Origin: Dermatophagoides farinae
Taxonomy: Eukaryota; Arthropoda; Arachnida; Sarcoptiformes; Pyroglyphidae
Direction of reading: 5' to 3'
DNA: 64,000 nucleotides
NCBI RefSeq assembly: GCF_024713945.1
Contig: NW_027461523.1
Coordinates: 217,836 to 281,835, forward strand
Shown here in pieces: positions 50,615-59,303 of this stretch. The translations under genes were made by a program, and so were the position numbers. The stretch's first letter is position 1. Each line of letters opens with the position of its first letter. The notes under the pieces were generated by a model, which saw nothing but the letters and a program-made list of their open reading frames with translations, made no database searches and was not told the DNA's origin.

Positions 50615-51868
50615 ATGAACGATACTGTTGAACGTTTTGATGAGTTCGAGAGCAGTATAAAGTCGTGTCTTTTGTGGATACCAAAAGGATTTGTTAAACA
50701 AAATCCTATTGTTGTCGACGAAGATATTGAAAATGAAAACCTGACTGTTAAAACTGCACAGGACGTAAATTCAAACGCAAACGAGGGCAGTAACTCTGAA
50801 TTTGAAAAAGACTTCAATTTCACTAATTATGACGATGAAAATATTGAAGGAGCTTTTTTGAATTCAAGTATCGAAGAATCTCTAAACACAAAAGATGAAT
50901 ACTTGGAAGATAATACACATAGCGACTCTGAGTCTGATTTTGATTTCGAAATTGGTCCTAACGAATACTGCTTAGTTGTCGGAAGCATCGAAAATGATGT
51001 TGAGTATGAAATTGAAACTTACACATATGATGATAATGAAGGACAAACATATTTGCACCATTCTATCTCATTGCCGGAGAAACCATTAACTATCTGTTCT
51101 CTTCCTCACTTTGGATCTAACGAGCGTAAAAATTATTTAGCTGTAAATGGAGTTGGCTCTGCAATTCACATTTACGACAATGATAAAATTGGAGCATACA
51201 GCAACGATTTTGAATTAAACCATAACGAAATAAATCTAGAAGAATCAGTCACTGTATTAAAAAACGAAGATCATTTGTTATATTCAGGTTACTCTGATGG
51301 AAGCATCGTAGTTTGGGACATAATAAAAGCCAAATCTATTTTGTCATTTATCAAAGTATCAACGAGCCCTATTGTAGCTTGCGCTGTTAGCGGTAACATT
51401 GCACTGTTTTCAAACGAATTTGGCGATATATTTTGCATTTCGGATCATAAACATTTGGTAAAGACGATTTCAATTAACCAAACTATCGACTCTATCACCC
51501 TTGCTAAAACGCCACAGCACTGTTACTTCTCTTCGAAAGATGGAGAATTAACTTATTTCAATTTTGTCAACGGCACTAAAGTATTTAGTAAATCCATTGT
51601 TGACGGAGAAATATTATGCATTGTAGAAATGAAAAAACTACCATTGCTGGTTGCGTGCTGTTCCGCTGGAGAAATCGTGATACTCCTGACCAATGAAATT
51701 CCTCACAGAACGCTGCTTACTAAAAAATTTAACCACGGACCAATCTATGATTGTGCCTTAAACATGGATAACGAACTGCTTATCGCGTTTTCTGCCAACC
51801 AGTTAATTCTATGGGACATGTCGACAGAGCCAATTTTACAATCCTTAATTAAGCAAATTTCTGCTTAA
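50615..51868 (+). CDS. PWP1: PWP1-like WD40 protein (ribosome biogenesis)
   Basis: Nucleolar WD40 protein needed for large-subunit rRNA processing. 417 residues, ATG at 50615. The N-terminus SCLLWIPKGFVKQNP matches TCVAWVRCGVAKETP of human PWP1, followed by the family's long acidic stretch (here SDSESDFDFEI). Next come NEYCLVVGSIENDVEYEIE and YLHHSISLPEKPLTICSLPH, then ERKNYLAVNGVGSAIHIYD, paralleling DNLIVCGRAEQ, YVHHDILLSAYPLSVEW and NYIAVGNMTPVIEVWD. WD40 blades are weak; only SGYSDGSIVVWDI is typical. Shorter than human by about 80 residues. Confidence 0.78.
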   Translation: MNDTVERFDEFESSIKSCLLWIPKGFVKQNPIVVDEDIENENLTVKTAQDVNSNANEGSNSEFEKDFNFTNYDDENIEGAFLNSSIEESLNTKDEYLEDNTHSDSESDFDFEIGPNEYCLVVGSIENDVEYEIETYTYDDNEGQTYLHHSISLPEKPLTICSLPHFGSNERKNYLAVNGVGSAIHIYDNDKIGAYSNDFELNHNEINLEESVTVLKNEDHLLYSGYSDGSIVVWDIIKAKSILSFIKVSTSPIVACAVSGNIALFSNEFGDIFCISDHKHLVKTISINQTIDSITLAKTPQHCYFSSKDGELTYFNFVNGTKVFSKSIVDGEILCIVEMKKLPLLVACCSAGEIVILLTNEIPHRTLLTKKFNHGPIYDCALNMDNELLIAFSANQLILWDMSTEPILQSLIKQISA

Positions 51869-51872
51869 TTCT

Positions 51873-52577
51873 TTATTGTTGTATATTTTCTGGGTTAATT
51901 GTCAGAGAGAATTTAAGATCTTTTTCTTTGGTGGATTTATTGTTTTGTTCGCATATATAAAATAACCGAGGATATTTCATAATTAAATCAATGATAGTTG
52001 TATCTTTTTCCATATGATCAAGAATTAACTTTGTATGAGTTTTGATAAAATAATTTATGGGCCTTGAAATGTAGCCGCAATTGGCCAAATATACTTCAAT
52101 CTGCGGAGTACAACTAGACGTGATAGGTATATGATTGAAAACATCGATAAAATTATATTCGTCTTTTAAATAGGCAAACGGGTAATAATTGCTCGACGGC
52201 ACGAGTTGATTTTTGAGAGAAAAATATAATGTTGTGCTGTTAAAGTCTTTGCTGTCAACAAAAAACCCCATTGTATTTTGGTAGTTTTTAAATTTTTTTT
52301 TGACCGAGATTCCCTTGATTAGATCTCTGCTGTAGTCGTTTAACCGAGGAAGCCATTCATTGTGTATCGTAAAATAACTATCTTTGTGGATAGTTATAAC
52401 TTTTGAGCCTACAAAATGAGTTAAACCGTTGTTATCTACTTTGAAAAGCTTCCGTAAATAAGAATGAACTGCGTCAGGAAGATTTGGATTAATCTTGTAA
52501 ACCAAATAAACTAATCGATAATGAGTTATTCGAAACTCAAAGAACAAACGTGTTATACTGTTCGTTTTTTTTTTCAT
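51873..52577 (-). CDS. Unknown basic protein
   Basis: 234 residues from the ATG at 52577. Basic N-terminus, many aromatic residues, no TM segments and no recognisable motif; a mixed alpha/beta globular protein is likely (for example HFVGSKVITIHKDSYFTIHN). Its stop is four bases past the stop of the convergent PWP1 gene and its start is 40 bases from the divergent secreted-protein gene. Confidence 0.58.
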   Translation of the reverse strand: MKKKTNSITRLFFEFRITHYRLVYLVYKINPNLPDAVHSYLRKLFKVDNNGLTHFVGSKVITIHKDSYFTIHNEWLPRLNDYSRDLIKGISVKKKFKNYQNTMGFFVDSKDFNSTTLYFSLKNQLVPSSNYYPFAYLKDEYNFIDVFNHIPITSSCTPQIEVYLANCGYISRPINYFIKTHTKLILDHMEKDTTIIDLIMKYPRLFYICEQNNKSTKEKDLKFSLTINPENIQQ

Positions 52578-52617
52578 AATATGTAATTGCAATTTGGTTA
52601 GATGTTATGATGGTAAA

Positions 52618-54792
52618 ATGCTAAAATGGGCTATCACAGCATTAATATTTGTCAAAGGCCAAATCAATTTAGTCCAAAACGAATTTTCAAAACTGTCTAA
52701 ACAAGTCGTTTCTCTCGACCCAATTAATTTTTACAAAATTTCGAAACCTAAAAAATTGCTACCACTAGGTTGGTGTAATGAACAAGGACTTGGTATTGCT
52801 TTACCACTAAACGAAAATAAGTATACTACTTTAGCTGATTTTCAGTGTAAAATGCAAGAAATTCAAAACACTAAGATTTTTCTGCTATCTCAGAAACATT
52901 GGTATAAAGATTTCCAAGAACAAAACTGTATCTCTGGCGTGACAAATAAATTCTTTAAAAAAAAGAAAAAATTAAAATTGAATTTTAATAAAGCAAAAAG
53001 CAAAAAAGAGATTGAGCTGCCTGCATATTTAGGTTTTGCCTCATACAATTCATGTGGAACTAAATCAATCAAATACGAAAATCGAAAAATATTTTTTAAT
53101 AAGTTCCAGCCTTTACATTCTGAACAATCTTACATAGTTTCTTGTTTTTGTAATGCATTAAATAAAGGGTCTTGCCATTCTACCGTACATGAGTTAAAAA
53201 ATGTAAATAACCAGTCAACAATTACTCTTTTGAATCCCAGGGCGAAAATAGGAAAGAATCAATCTGGCAACATTAATTTCGCAAATGAACGACAAGTGGT
53301 ACTAATAGAATCGAATCTCGAAGAGAAATATTCTGTGCCTGAACGTTGCGTTCTGTATCATAAATCGAAAAATATTTCTCAAGTCTTGATCGATGGACAT
53401 TGCCCAGTGGATCCGTTGTTTGATGTGAAATTTCATCCAGTGGAAGGTTCGGGAATACTTGTATTTTCATTTTATCTCGGTGGTGATATATCAGAAAATG
53501 AGCTAAAATTGAAATGTGATTTTAAAGTATTGTCGAGTAAACAATATGAACTGATCAAAGAAAATTGCCGCGAAAAAAATACTCAAAAAAAAATTGGAAC
53601 GAGAAAATTATCTCAAGCCGCGTTTCACTCAGCAGGAGTGCCAACGCATAAACCAAAATCAATGTTTGAGCCAAACAGCAATTCAATTAACAACGTTGAA
53701 TATGCTGGAAAATATTATTCTGATTTATATGAAAAAGAAACAAGATCAAGATTAAAAAAGCTAGAATCAGCTCTAGCAAGTGGTGAATTTGACAAGAGGT
53801 ACGAAGAACTTGATTCGTTGAACGACTACGTCGATAACGTTTTGAAAGTCGAAATCGCTTCGCCAGAATATAAAATTCCTCTTCCAAATGTTTATGCTCA
53901 AGTTAACACTAGTCGTAAGTCTTTATCTTTTTCAGAAAATCTTGTAACACGTTCAAAAGCTGTCAATATTTCCTTACCAAATTGGTACAGCGAATCAGGG
54001 CTCGCTGACATATCTAGAATGTTCAATTATTCGTTTGGAACACGTGGTAACAACTTAGATATGTCATTCGTAGATGCAACAAAAAATTATATCTTTGGTT
54101 ACGGTAAAAAAAACTACGGTTTCCAAATTGATCGTTCATCTGTAGGTCGATTTACGGCGTATGAAATTCGAACCCGCAATGCAAGTATCATGACAAGTTA
54201 CGACGCGTTGGAAAGAGCGATCGGCGGCCGGGTTTCAATCGGTAACTTTGGAGTTAGTGTAAGGCACAACTTTAATAGTTTGGTCAATCCTACGCATCCT
54301 CAGCTTGGGTCTGAGTTGTATTTCAATTACAAAAGTTTAAATGCTTGGTTTGGCGTTGACATACTTTCGACTCGTTATTACACTAGTCTGGGTGTGTTGG
54401 GTTTCAATATCGCTGCGTCGAAAGCATTTAACGCTTATGGCTCAACGTTGCAAATAAGTTGGGGAAAAGGTTGGGAAATATTTTTAGAGCACGACGACGG
54501 AGAAACGTACATAGATGGCGTGTCCGGTATGAAGGGAACTGCTGTTGGTGTGGGGAGACCTACACGAAACTATTTTTCGTTCGGTACGGGCGTTGACGCA
54601 GAAAACAATCCGCAATACGCTGCAAACATTCAACTACCCTCTGGAGCAGTAACTTTGGGATGGCTGGAAAAAAACAAGTTAAAAATAGGTCAAATGAGCG
54701 CGAACCTCGGACCTTATTCTTTTGTGTGGGAAAACACGATTGTACCGGATAGTGTGGTTGTTCCTGTGATAAAATCAAACAGCTTCATGTAA
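52618..54792 (+). CDS. Large cysteine-rich secreted protein with beta-rich C-terminal domain
   Basis: 724 residues from the ATG at 52618; the longer open frame has no earlier ATG. The N-terminus MLKWAITALIFVKGQINL is a signal peptide. The first 330 residues carry about a dozen Cys (GWCNEQ, FQCKM, NCISG, SCFCNALNKGSC, ERCVLY, GHCPVD, KCDFK, NCREK), expected to form disulphides in a secretory compartment. A helical charged linker follows, then from about residue 430 a Gly/aromatic/Ser-rich region of alternating strands (GRVSIGNFGVSVRHN, ISWGKGWEIFLEHDDG) that reads like beta-barrel or beta-helix sequence. No TM helix or GPI signal at the C-terminus. No family recognised. It may be a surface or matrix protein. 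Confidence 0.6.
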   Translation: MLKWAITALIFVKGQINLVQNEFSKLSKQVVSLDPINFYKISKPKKLLPLGWCNEQGLGIALPLNENKYTTLADFQCKMQEIQNTKIFLLSQKHWYKDFQEQNCISGVTNKFFKKKKKLKLNFNKAKSKKEIELPAYLGFASYNSCGTKSIKYENRKIFFNKFQPLHSEQSYIVSCFCNALNKGSCHSTVHELKNVNNQSTITLLNPRAKIGKNQSGNINFANERQVVLIESNLEEKYSVPERCVLYHKSKNISQVLIDGHCPVDPLFDVKFHPVEGSGILVFSFYLGGDISENELKLKCDFKVLSSKQYELIKENCREKNTQKKIGTRKLSQAAFHSAGVPTHKPKSMFEPNSNSINNVEYAGKYYSDLYEKETRSRLKKLESALASGEFDKRYEELDSLNDYVDNVLKVEIASPEYKIPLPNVYAQVNTSRKSLSFSENLVTRSKAVNISLPNWYSESGLADISRMFNYSFGTRGNNLDMSFVDATKNYIFGYGKKNYGFQIDRSSVGRFTAYEIRTRNASIMTSYDALERAIGGRVSIGNFGVSVRHNFNSLVNPTHPQLGSELYFNYKSLNAWFGVDILSTRYYTSLGVLGFNIAASKAFNAYGSTLQISWGKGWEIFLEHDDGETYIDGVSGMKGTAVGVGRPTRNYFSFGTGVDAENNPQYAANIQLPSGAVTLGWLEKNKLKIGQMSANLGPYSFVWENTIVPDSVVVPVIKSNSFM
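53915..53935 (+). other. Possible 21-nt stopless intron
   Basis: GTAAGT, pyrimidine tract, TTTTTCAG. It looks like the other introns but is a multiple of three and has no stop, so retention or removal both keep the frame of the secreted protein. Removal would drop seven residues. Confidence 0.35.
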
Positions 54793-55557
54793 TTAGTCCG
54801 ATTCGTCACTGGAATAGCAGAGAAACTTGTCAATGACTTGTGTTTCGATTTTTTTAACACTATAGGTAGTGTCCTTAACAACAGTTGTTTTTGTTTTTTG
54901 TAAAACAGGTTTTAACAGCGTGTTGTAAAATGTCATTAGTTCAACATCAGTCAATGAGTTGATGAGACAGGAATAGTACTCAGTAAATGTTTCCACAATT
55001 GCTGTGGCATCTAGTGTGTCTGTAACGATGTTAGGGATAGATTTAACAATGTTAATTAGGTATCGTTTATTTGTTTCATTTTTAGTGTAAATAGTGTCAA
55101 TGATTTTCATTTGGAGCATGTGTATGAAATTTTGATTTGATGTGATGGTGACAACTTGTTTGTTTTCGTCTAGCAATGACTGCGCAAATTGCAATATTAT
55201 GGTTTTAGCTCGACTGTCAAAAGTTTTTAGTATCGTTTCATTTAAGCCAGATTCTGGAGTCGTGGAGTTATTTCTGTTTGCAGAGAAATGACTAAGTTGA
55301 GGAGCAACTAAATAAAGGCTAGCTTGTTCTACAATGAAATGACGTGAAAACATGTCTAAATGGTCTAAGAAATCAAAAGAAATATTAGGGTCGTACATTG
55401 CCAATCTGTAATTAATAAGTGGAGGATAGTTCTTGAGAATGATTAATTGTGCAACCGCTTGAATTAGCCTTCTGGATGTATTTTCGGCTAATTCATAAAA
55501 AGGAGACTGGACAGATTTGATGAAATCAGTAAGTTCGGTTTCGAAGTTATTCGGCAT
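54793..55557 (-). CDS. Unknown protein
   Basis: 254 residues from the ATG at 55557. Helical and soluble, starting MPNNFETELTDFIKSVQ and ending in an acidic SSDESD tail. No family recognised. Its stop codon abuts the stop of the convergent secreted-protein gene with no base between them. It is divergent from eS1 with 171 bases between starts. Confidence 0.58.
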   Translation of the reverse strand: MPNNFETELTDFIKSVQSPFYELAENTSRRLIQAVAQLIILKNYPPLINYRLAMYDPNISFDFLDHLDMFSRHFIVEQASLYLVAPQLSHFSANRNNSTTPESGLNETILKTFDSRAKTIILQFAQSLLDENKQVVTITSNQNFIHMLQMKIIDTIYTKNETNKRYLINIVKSIPNIVTDTLDATAIVETFTEYYSCLINSLTDVELMTFYNTLLKPVLQKTKTTVVKDTTYSVKKIETQVIDKFLCYSSDESD

Positions 55558-55728
55558 AAAATAAAAACATAAGAGAAAAATAAGGATTGCAAAAAACAAG
55601 TGAGTAAAGAGAAATGGAAAACACTAGTGCGATTTTAGATACAGTTTTGAATATGAATTATATTTTAACACAGTTGAAATGACATAACGGAAAAAAAAAT
55701 TCAAATTAGAAAAAGCAGTTATTAAAAC

Positions 55729-56502
55729 ATGGCTATTGGAAAAAACAAGCGCATTACCAAAGCTGGTTCCGGCAATAAAAAGAAGATAGTCGACGTTTTC
55801 GCTCGAAAAGAGCATTACATCGTGAAAGCGCCATGCTACTTCAACGTAACTAACATTGGAAACACCATTGTATCCAAGTCTCATGGTTTAAACAAGTCGG
55901 AAGACTCCTTGAAAGGCCGAATCTTCGATATCAACATGGCAGACCTCCAGAAGGATGAAGGCCAGTGCCACCGTAAGGTTCAACTCATTTGCGAAGAAGT
56001 CCAGGGCCGCAACGTTTTGACTGAATTCTACGGTCTTCGAGTTACTCGCGATTACTTATGCTCGCAAATTCGCAAAAGACACACCATCATCGAGGCCAAC
56101 ACTGAAATAGTAACTCTCGATGGATTCACTCTTAGACTTTTCTGTTTCGGTTTCACCAAGGACACTTACGGAAAGAAAAAAATCAACTGCTACGCTAAGT
56201 CTTCTCAGCAGCGTGCCATTCGCGCCCGAATGATTCGCATCATGCGTCAAGAAGCCAGCAAATACCAGCTTCGCGATCTCGTTAAATGCTTCATCCCTGA
56301 AGGTATTTCGAAGAAGATAGAAAAGGCCTGCAACGTGATATACCCACTCCACAGCGTCTCTATTTTCAAGGTCAAGGTTATCAAGAAGCCAAGACAAGAT
56401 TCTTCACGTATCTTTGAAATTCACACCGCTACTGCTGAAGCTGCTTCAGTAAACGAACCCGCCGAGGCTAAGAATCTATTGACTGCAAATCTTGCCGCCT
56501 AA
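55729..56502 (+). CDS. RPS3A: Small-subunit ribosomal protein eS1
   Basis: 257 residues, ATG at 55729. Begins AIGKNKRITKAGSGNKKKIVD ([22 protein letters not shown] in human), then FARKEHYIVKAPCYFNVTNI, LKGRIFDINMADLQ, and QLICEEVQGRNVLTEFYGL, all eS1 hallmarks. The C-terminus has the Ala/Glu-rich tail. Codon choice is visibly more GC-rich than in neighbouring unknown genes, as expected for a highly expressed gene. Confidence 0.97.
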   Translation: MAIGKNKRITKAGSGNKKKIVDVFARKEHYIVKAPCYFNVTNIGNTIVSKSHGLNKSEDSLKGRIFDINMADLQKDEGQCHRKVQLICEEVQGRNVLTEFYGLRVTRDYLCSQIRKRHTIIEANTEIVTLDGFTLRLFCFGFTKDTYGKKKINCYAKSSQQRAIRARMIRIMRQEASKYQLRDLVKCFIPEGISKKIEKACNVIYPLHSVSIFKVKVIKKPRQDSSRIFEIHTATAEAASVNEPAEAKNLLTANLAA

Positions 56503-56716
56503 ACACGATATTACGTCGGTTTATTTTATAACTATATATAAAATCATATACTTATATCTAATCGTTTTCGTTACTTTTCTACATAGTTAATACAGTAAAT
56601 TTAGTTTTATTTGAATGGTAAAACGAAATCAATTTTGTTTTTATGTCATTTAAAATTTTATTTAATTAACGCATAACGGAATTTTTTTTTAAGCATTTAT
56701 TTTCAAGGATATAAAG

Positions 56717-56875
56717 ATGGGTATTCAAACTTCTACGCAACCTCAAAGCTGCAAAGGAAACCGACGTTGCAGAAGCTGCAACAATCGCCACGGAATCGTG
56801 CGAAAATACGACATCATGATGTGCAGACAATGTTTCAGAGAGAACGCAAAAATGATAGGATTTGCTAAGTACTAA
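56717..56875 (+). CDS. RPS29: Small-subunit ribosomal protein uS14
   Basis: 52 residues, ATG at 56717, stop TAA at 56873. Zinc-binding CxxC...CxxC protein: [20 protein letters not shown] then [17 protein letters not shown], matching human [20 protein letters not shown] and CRQCFRQYAKDIGFIKLD. The N-terminus is shorter than in human by about three residues. The gene is small enough to be missed by ORF length filters. Confidence 0.94.
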   Translation: MGIQTSTQPQSCKGNRRCRSCNNRHGIVRKYDIMMCRQCFRENAKMIGFAKY

Positions 56876-57065
56876 CTTTTTTGGTCACCGGTCTCACTTT
56901 ACCGAATCTTAGAAGACAATATTATCACTTATTTGTAGAATAACTTTATTTACTGTACGTGTCTTGTTATAAAATTGTAATTCTAAACTATATATTTGTT
57001 ATTCTGTAAAAAATATTATAAATAGTTATGAATTGAGCTTTACAGCTACAACAGCTGCTTTGGTG

Positions 57066-57338
57066 TTAACTTTGGTCTTTCACAAGCTGGAACGACGGGT
57101 CAGCGTAAAAGCTGTCGAGCGGAATTTCCATATCTTGTCCGAGGTAAACTTGCAGTCCAATGTTGGAGGCGGTATTGAACGGGGCATGTGAGTGTTGCGC
57201 CATTTTGAGTTGGGCCTTGTGGAACTCGTGAACTTCGTTGAGAATGAAACTGCCTGGGTACTTGGCAACAAGGTTATCAGCATCGAGGAAAAGCTTTGAG
57301 CCGGGCTTGGTGCGTGTTGATTCAAAGGTTTGCGACAT
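57066..57338 (-). CDS. UMP1: UMP1/POMP-like proteasome maturation factor, short
   Basis: 90 residues from the ATG at 57338. Family role: chaperone assembling 20S proteasome half-mers, degraded on completion. The second half, PFNTASNIGLQVYLGQDMEI then FYADPSFQ, follows the human POMP pattern LPFLSSSNLSLDVLRGNDETIGFEDILNDPSQ, with the conserved S-N-x-x-L-x-V-x-x-G and D-P-S. The upstream helix NEVHEFHKAQLKMAQ fits LQMEFKAVQQVQ. Other UMP1 proteins are 130-150 residues; the N-terminal basic/HP motif region is reduced. Moderate confidence: the match is short. Confidence 0.55.
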   Translation of the reverse strand: MSQTFESTRTKPGSKLFLDADNLVAKYPGSFILNEVHEFHKAQLKMAQHSHAPFNTASNIGLQVYLGQDMEIPLDSFYADPSFQLVKDQS

Positions 57339-57489
57339 CGCTATGTTGAAAGCGTTAATCAAAAAATTTTTAATTATCAATCAGTGTGATTATAAAATAC
57401 TTTAAAACTTAGCAAAGAAATTTCACAATAAAAAGAAAAAATAAATTCTACATTTTAATACTCAAAAATTGCCTGAGGCCGGACAACAT

Positions 57490-57927
57490 TTACTGTTGGT
57501 TAGTTTTCTTAAATTTAACAACGTGGCAGCGTCCACAATATAGTCTGTCTTCGTGTTCTGCCATTTTGACGCCTGCTGGGCATCCTGCAATGCAGTTCAA
57601 GCGTCTGGAAACGACTTCTTCCTTGTTGATGGAGTAGTTTCTGAGAACGGCGAGCTTTACCTTCTTTTTCTTGTGGGAAACGTGCTTGGGGGTGGTGTAG
57701 TTCTTCTTCTTCTTTTTACCTTTCTTACCACCTTCTAGTGCGAAAACACTTTCGATGTGGTCTCCACTTTTTAAGTTCGCGCTTGCAAAGTCTACACAGT
57801 TTACGGACAAAATAAGCTCGTCGACGGAAAGCTTTTCAATGTTGCAAATTTCGTCTAAAACGGCAGCCTTTTCGCTGTTCGAAAGGACGTAGCTTACGCC
57901 AGCTAAGTTAGTATAAGTGAGAAACAT
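57490..57927 (-). CDS. RPS27A: Diverged ubiquitin-like domain fused to ribosomal protein eS31
   Basis: 145 residues from the ATG at 57927. The C-terminal part is eS31: [20 protein letters not shown] and [10 protein letters not shown], then a four-Cys zinc site ([10 protein letters not shown] and YCGRCH), closely like [22 protein letters not shown] and CGAGVFMASHFDRHYCGKC. The N-terminal 74 residues align with ubiquitin in length and end in LEGG before the Lys-rich junction, where ubiquitin ends LRGG. The sequence has diverged nearly beyond recognition ([20 protein letters not shown]), and the Ile44 patch and Lys48 are gone. Processing by a deubiquitinase after Gly-Gly remains plausible. Confidence 0.82.
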   Translation of the reverse strand: [145 protein letters not shown]

Positions 57928-58156
57928 ATTTTTGCCAATTTTTTTAAACTTTTTTACAAAAATCGTTTTGTCCACCAGCCAAAAATCGTGCTTTTGTTTA
58001 CCGGCAAAATATTAATTATTCCATGTGATAGAATAATTTGTCGAACACTTCTAATTATTGTTCTGTATACGCGGAGTAACAATATTTCTAAATTAATATA
58101 TCTAAATATCTAAAAATTATACTAATATACCGGATCTCATAGTTGTAAAAACATTC

Positions 58157-58903
58157 ATGCAGAGTCTTTTTGCTATTGTTGGAGAAACGTTAAAAGCTCC
58201 CATAGAAGGATGGTCCAAAAACCTTGTATGGAAATGTTCGCTGTCGGCTATTGCGGGTTCGATCATTTCATTGTTCATGGCCACCATGGTCACGATCGTG
58301 CTGGTCGAAATTACCATCCACAAGCTGTTCGCGACCGTATTCGGCATTATGTTTCTTGTGTTTGGAATAATTTTGATTTGCCGCGTGTATTCGATGCCTG
58401 TTCAAGACGAAGACTCAATAAAACGTAAAAATATTTTTCTTTCTCTCACTTCGATGATCGTGATATCCGGCGCGTTATGTATTTGCTTAGACAAAAAGTG
58501 GCTGGTTTCGTTTTACGCTTGGGCTCGTATCTTGTTGTATACTTATATAAGCACATCTATGGCGTTTACGATTATATTCTGCTTTTTGGACTTGCTAGTC
58601 GTGGTTGTTGAATATTTCCAAATCAACCATAATAGGAACTTAATCAGAAATGACGCTCAGGCGAAAATAATGCTTTATCTGGCTACGATCATGGGATGTA
58701 TTTTTGGATGGAAATTCGGCCGCCTAGGCAATTCAAACATCAAACTCTACGCCGTCAGCATTGCCATGCTCAAACGTCAAAGTGATACTTTTGTTATTGC
58801 GGCGATCTTAGGTGCATGGGCGGGATACACGAACGAGTATATCTGCAGTCAAGAAGACGGCTATATCCGAATGAAACGCGAAGAATTTGATAATGCAATT
58901 TAA
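58157..58903 (+). CDS. Polytopic membrane protein, unknown
   Basis: 248 residues, ATG at 58157. About six hydrophobic helices, including CSLSAIAGSIISLFMATMVT, LFATVFGIMFLVFGIILI, IFLSLTSMIVISGALCICL, AFTIIFCFLDLLVVVVEYF and KIMLYLATIMGCIFGWKFG. No signal peptide. Short cytosolic loops, and a C-terminus that is acidic and hydrophilic. No family recognised. Confidence 0.6.
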   Translation: MQSLFAIVGETLKAPIEGWSKNLVWKCSLSAIAGSIISLFMATMVTIVLVEITIHKLFATVFGIMFLVFGIILICRVYSMPVQDEDSIKRKNIFLSLTSMIVISGALCICLDKKWLVSFYAWARILLYTYISTSMAFTIIFCFLDLLVVVVEYFQINHNRNLIRNDAQAKIMLYLATIMGCIFGWKFGRLGNSNIKLYAVSIAMLKRQSDTFVIAAILGAWAGYTNEYICSQEDGYIRMKREEFDNAI

Positions 58904-59303
58904 GTTGTCCTACTAGACTGGTTTTTTCATACGTAATAAGTTTACATATGAAAACAGAAACGCGTAAGTATGAGTTACAGTCTATTTTAGAGTTCAAATT
59001 TTATTGTGCCACAACAAATTAAAAGCACATGAACTTTAAAGACTATGACAAAGGTGAAATACCTTAACTTAAGCGATTAACGAGATTTAAGATAGAGCTA
59101 AGTTTATTACCGCCGAGCACGGCAGATGCGTGCCGAGTTGGATCAGAAATTCAAATATTCGGTGAGTTGCTGTGTAAAAAGTTTGAATGTCAAACCAGAA
59201 ATTTCTCATTTAAATAAAGTGCTGCCGTAGTTGTATATTGGCAGTTACTCATTTATCAAATGCTTCATTTGCATGTAGTCAAATTTTTTTGTTTTGAAAA
59301 ATC
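58904..59303. other. 400-base spacer with a GC-rich hairpin and an intron-like element
   Basis: Contains a candidate 27-nt GT-AG intron (58964-58990, GTAAGT to TTTTAG) whose removal yields only a 15-codon frame, and a GC-rich hairpin CGGCA-GATGCG-TGCCG at 59120-59135 in otherwise AT-rich sequence. A small non-coding RNA or a short peptide gene is possible. Nothing else seen. Confidence 0.4.
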
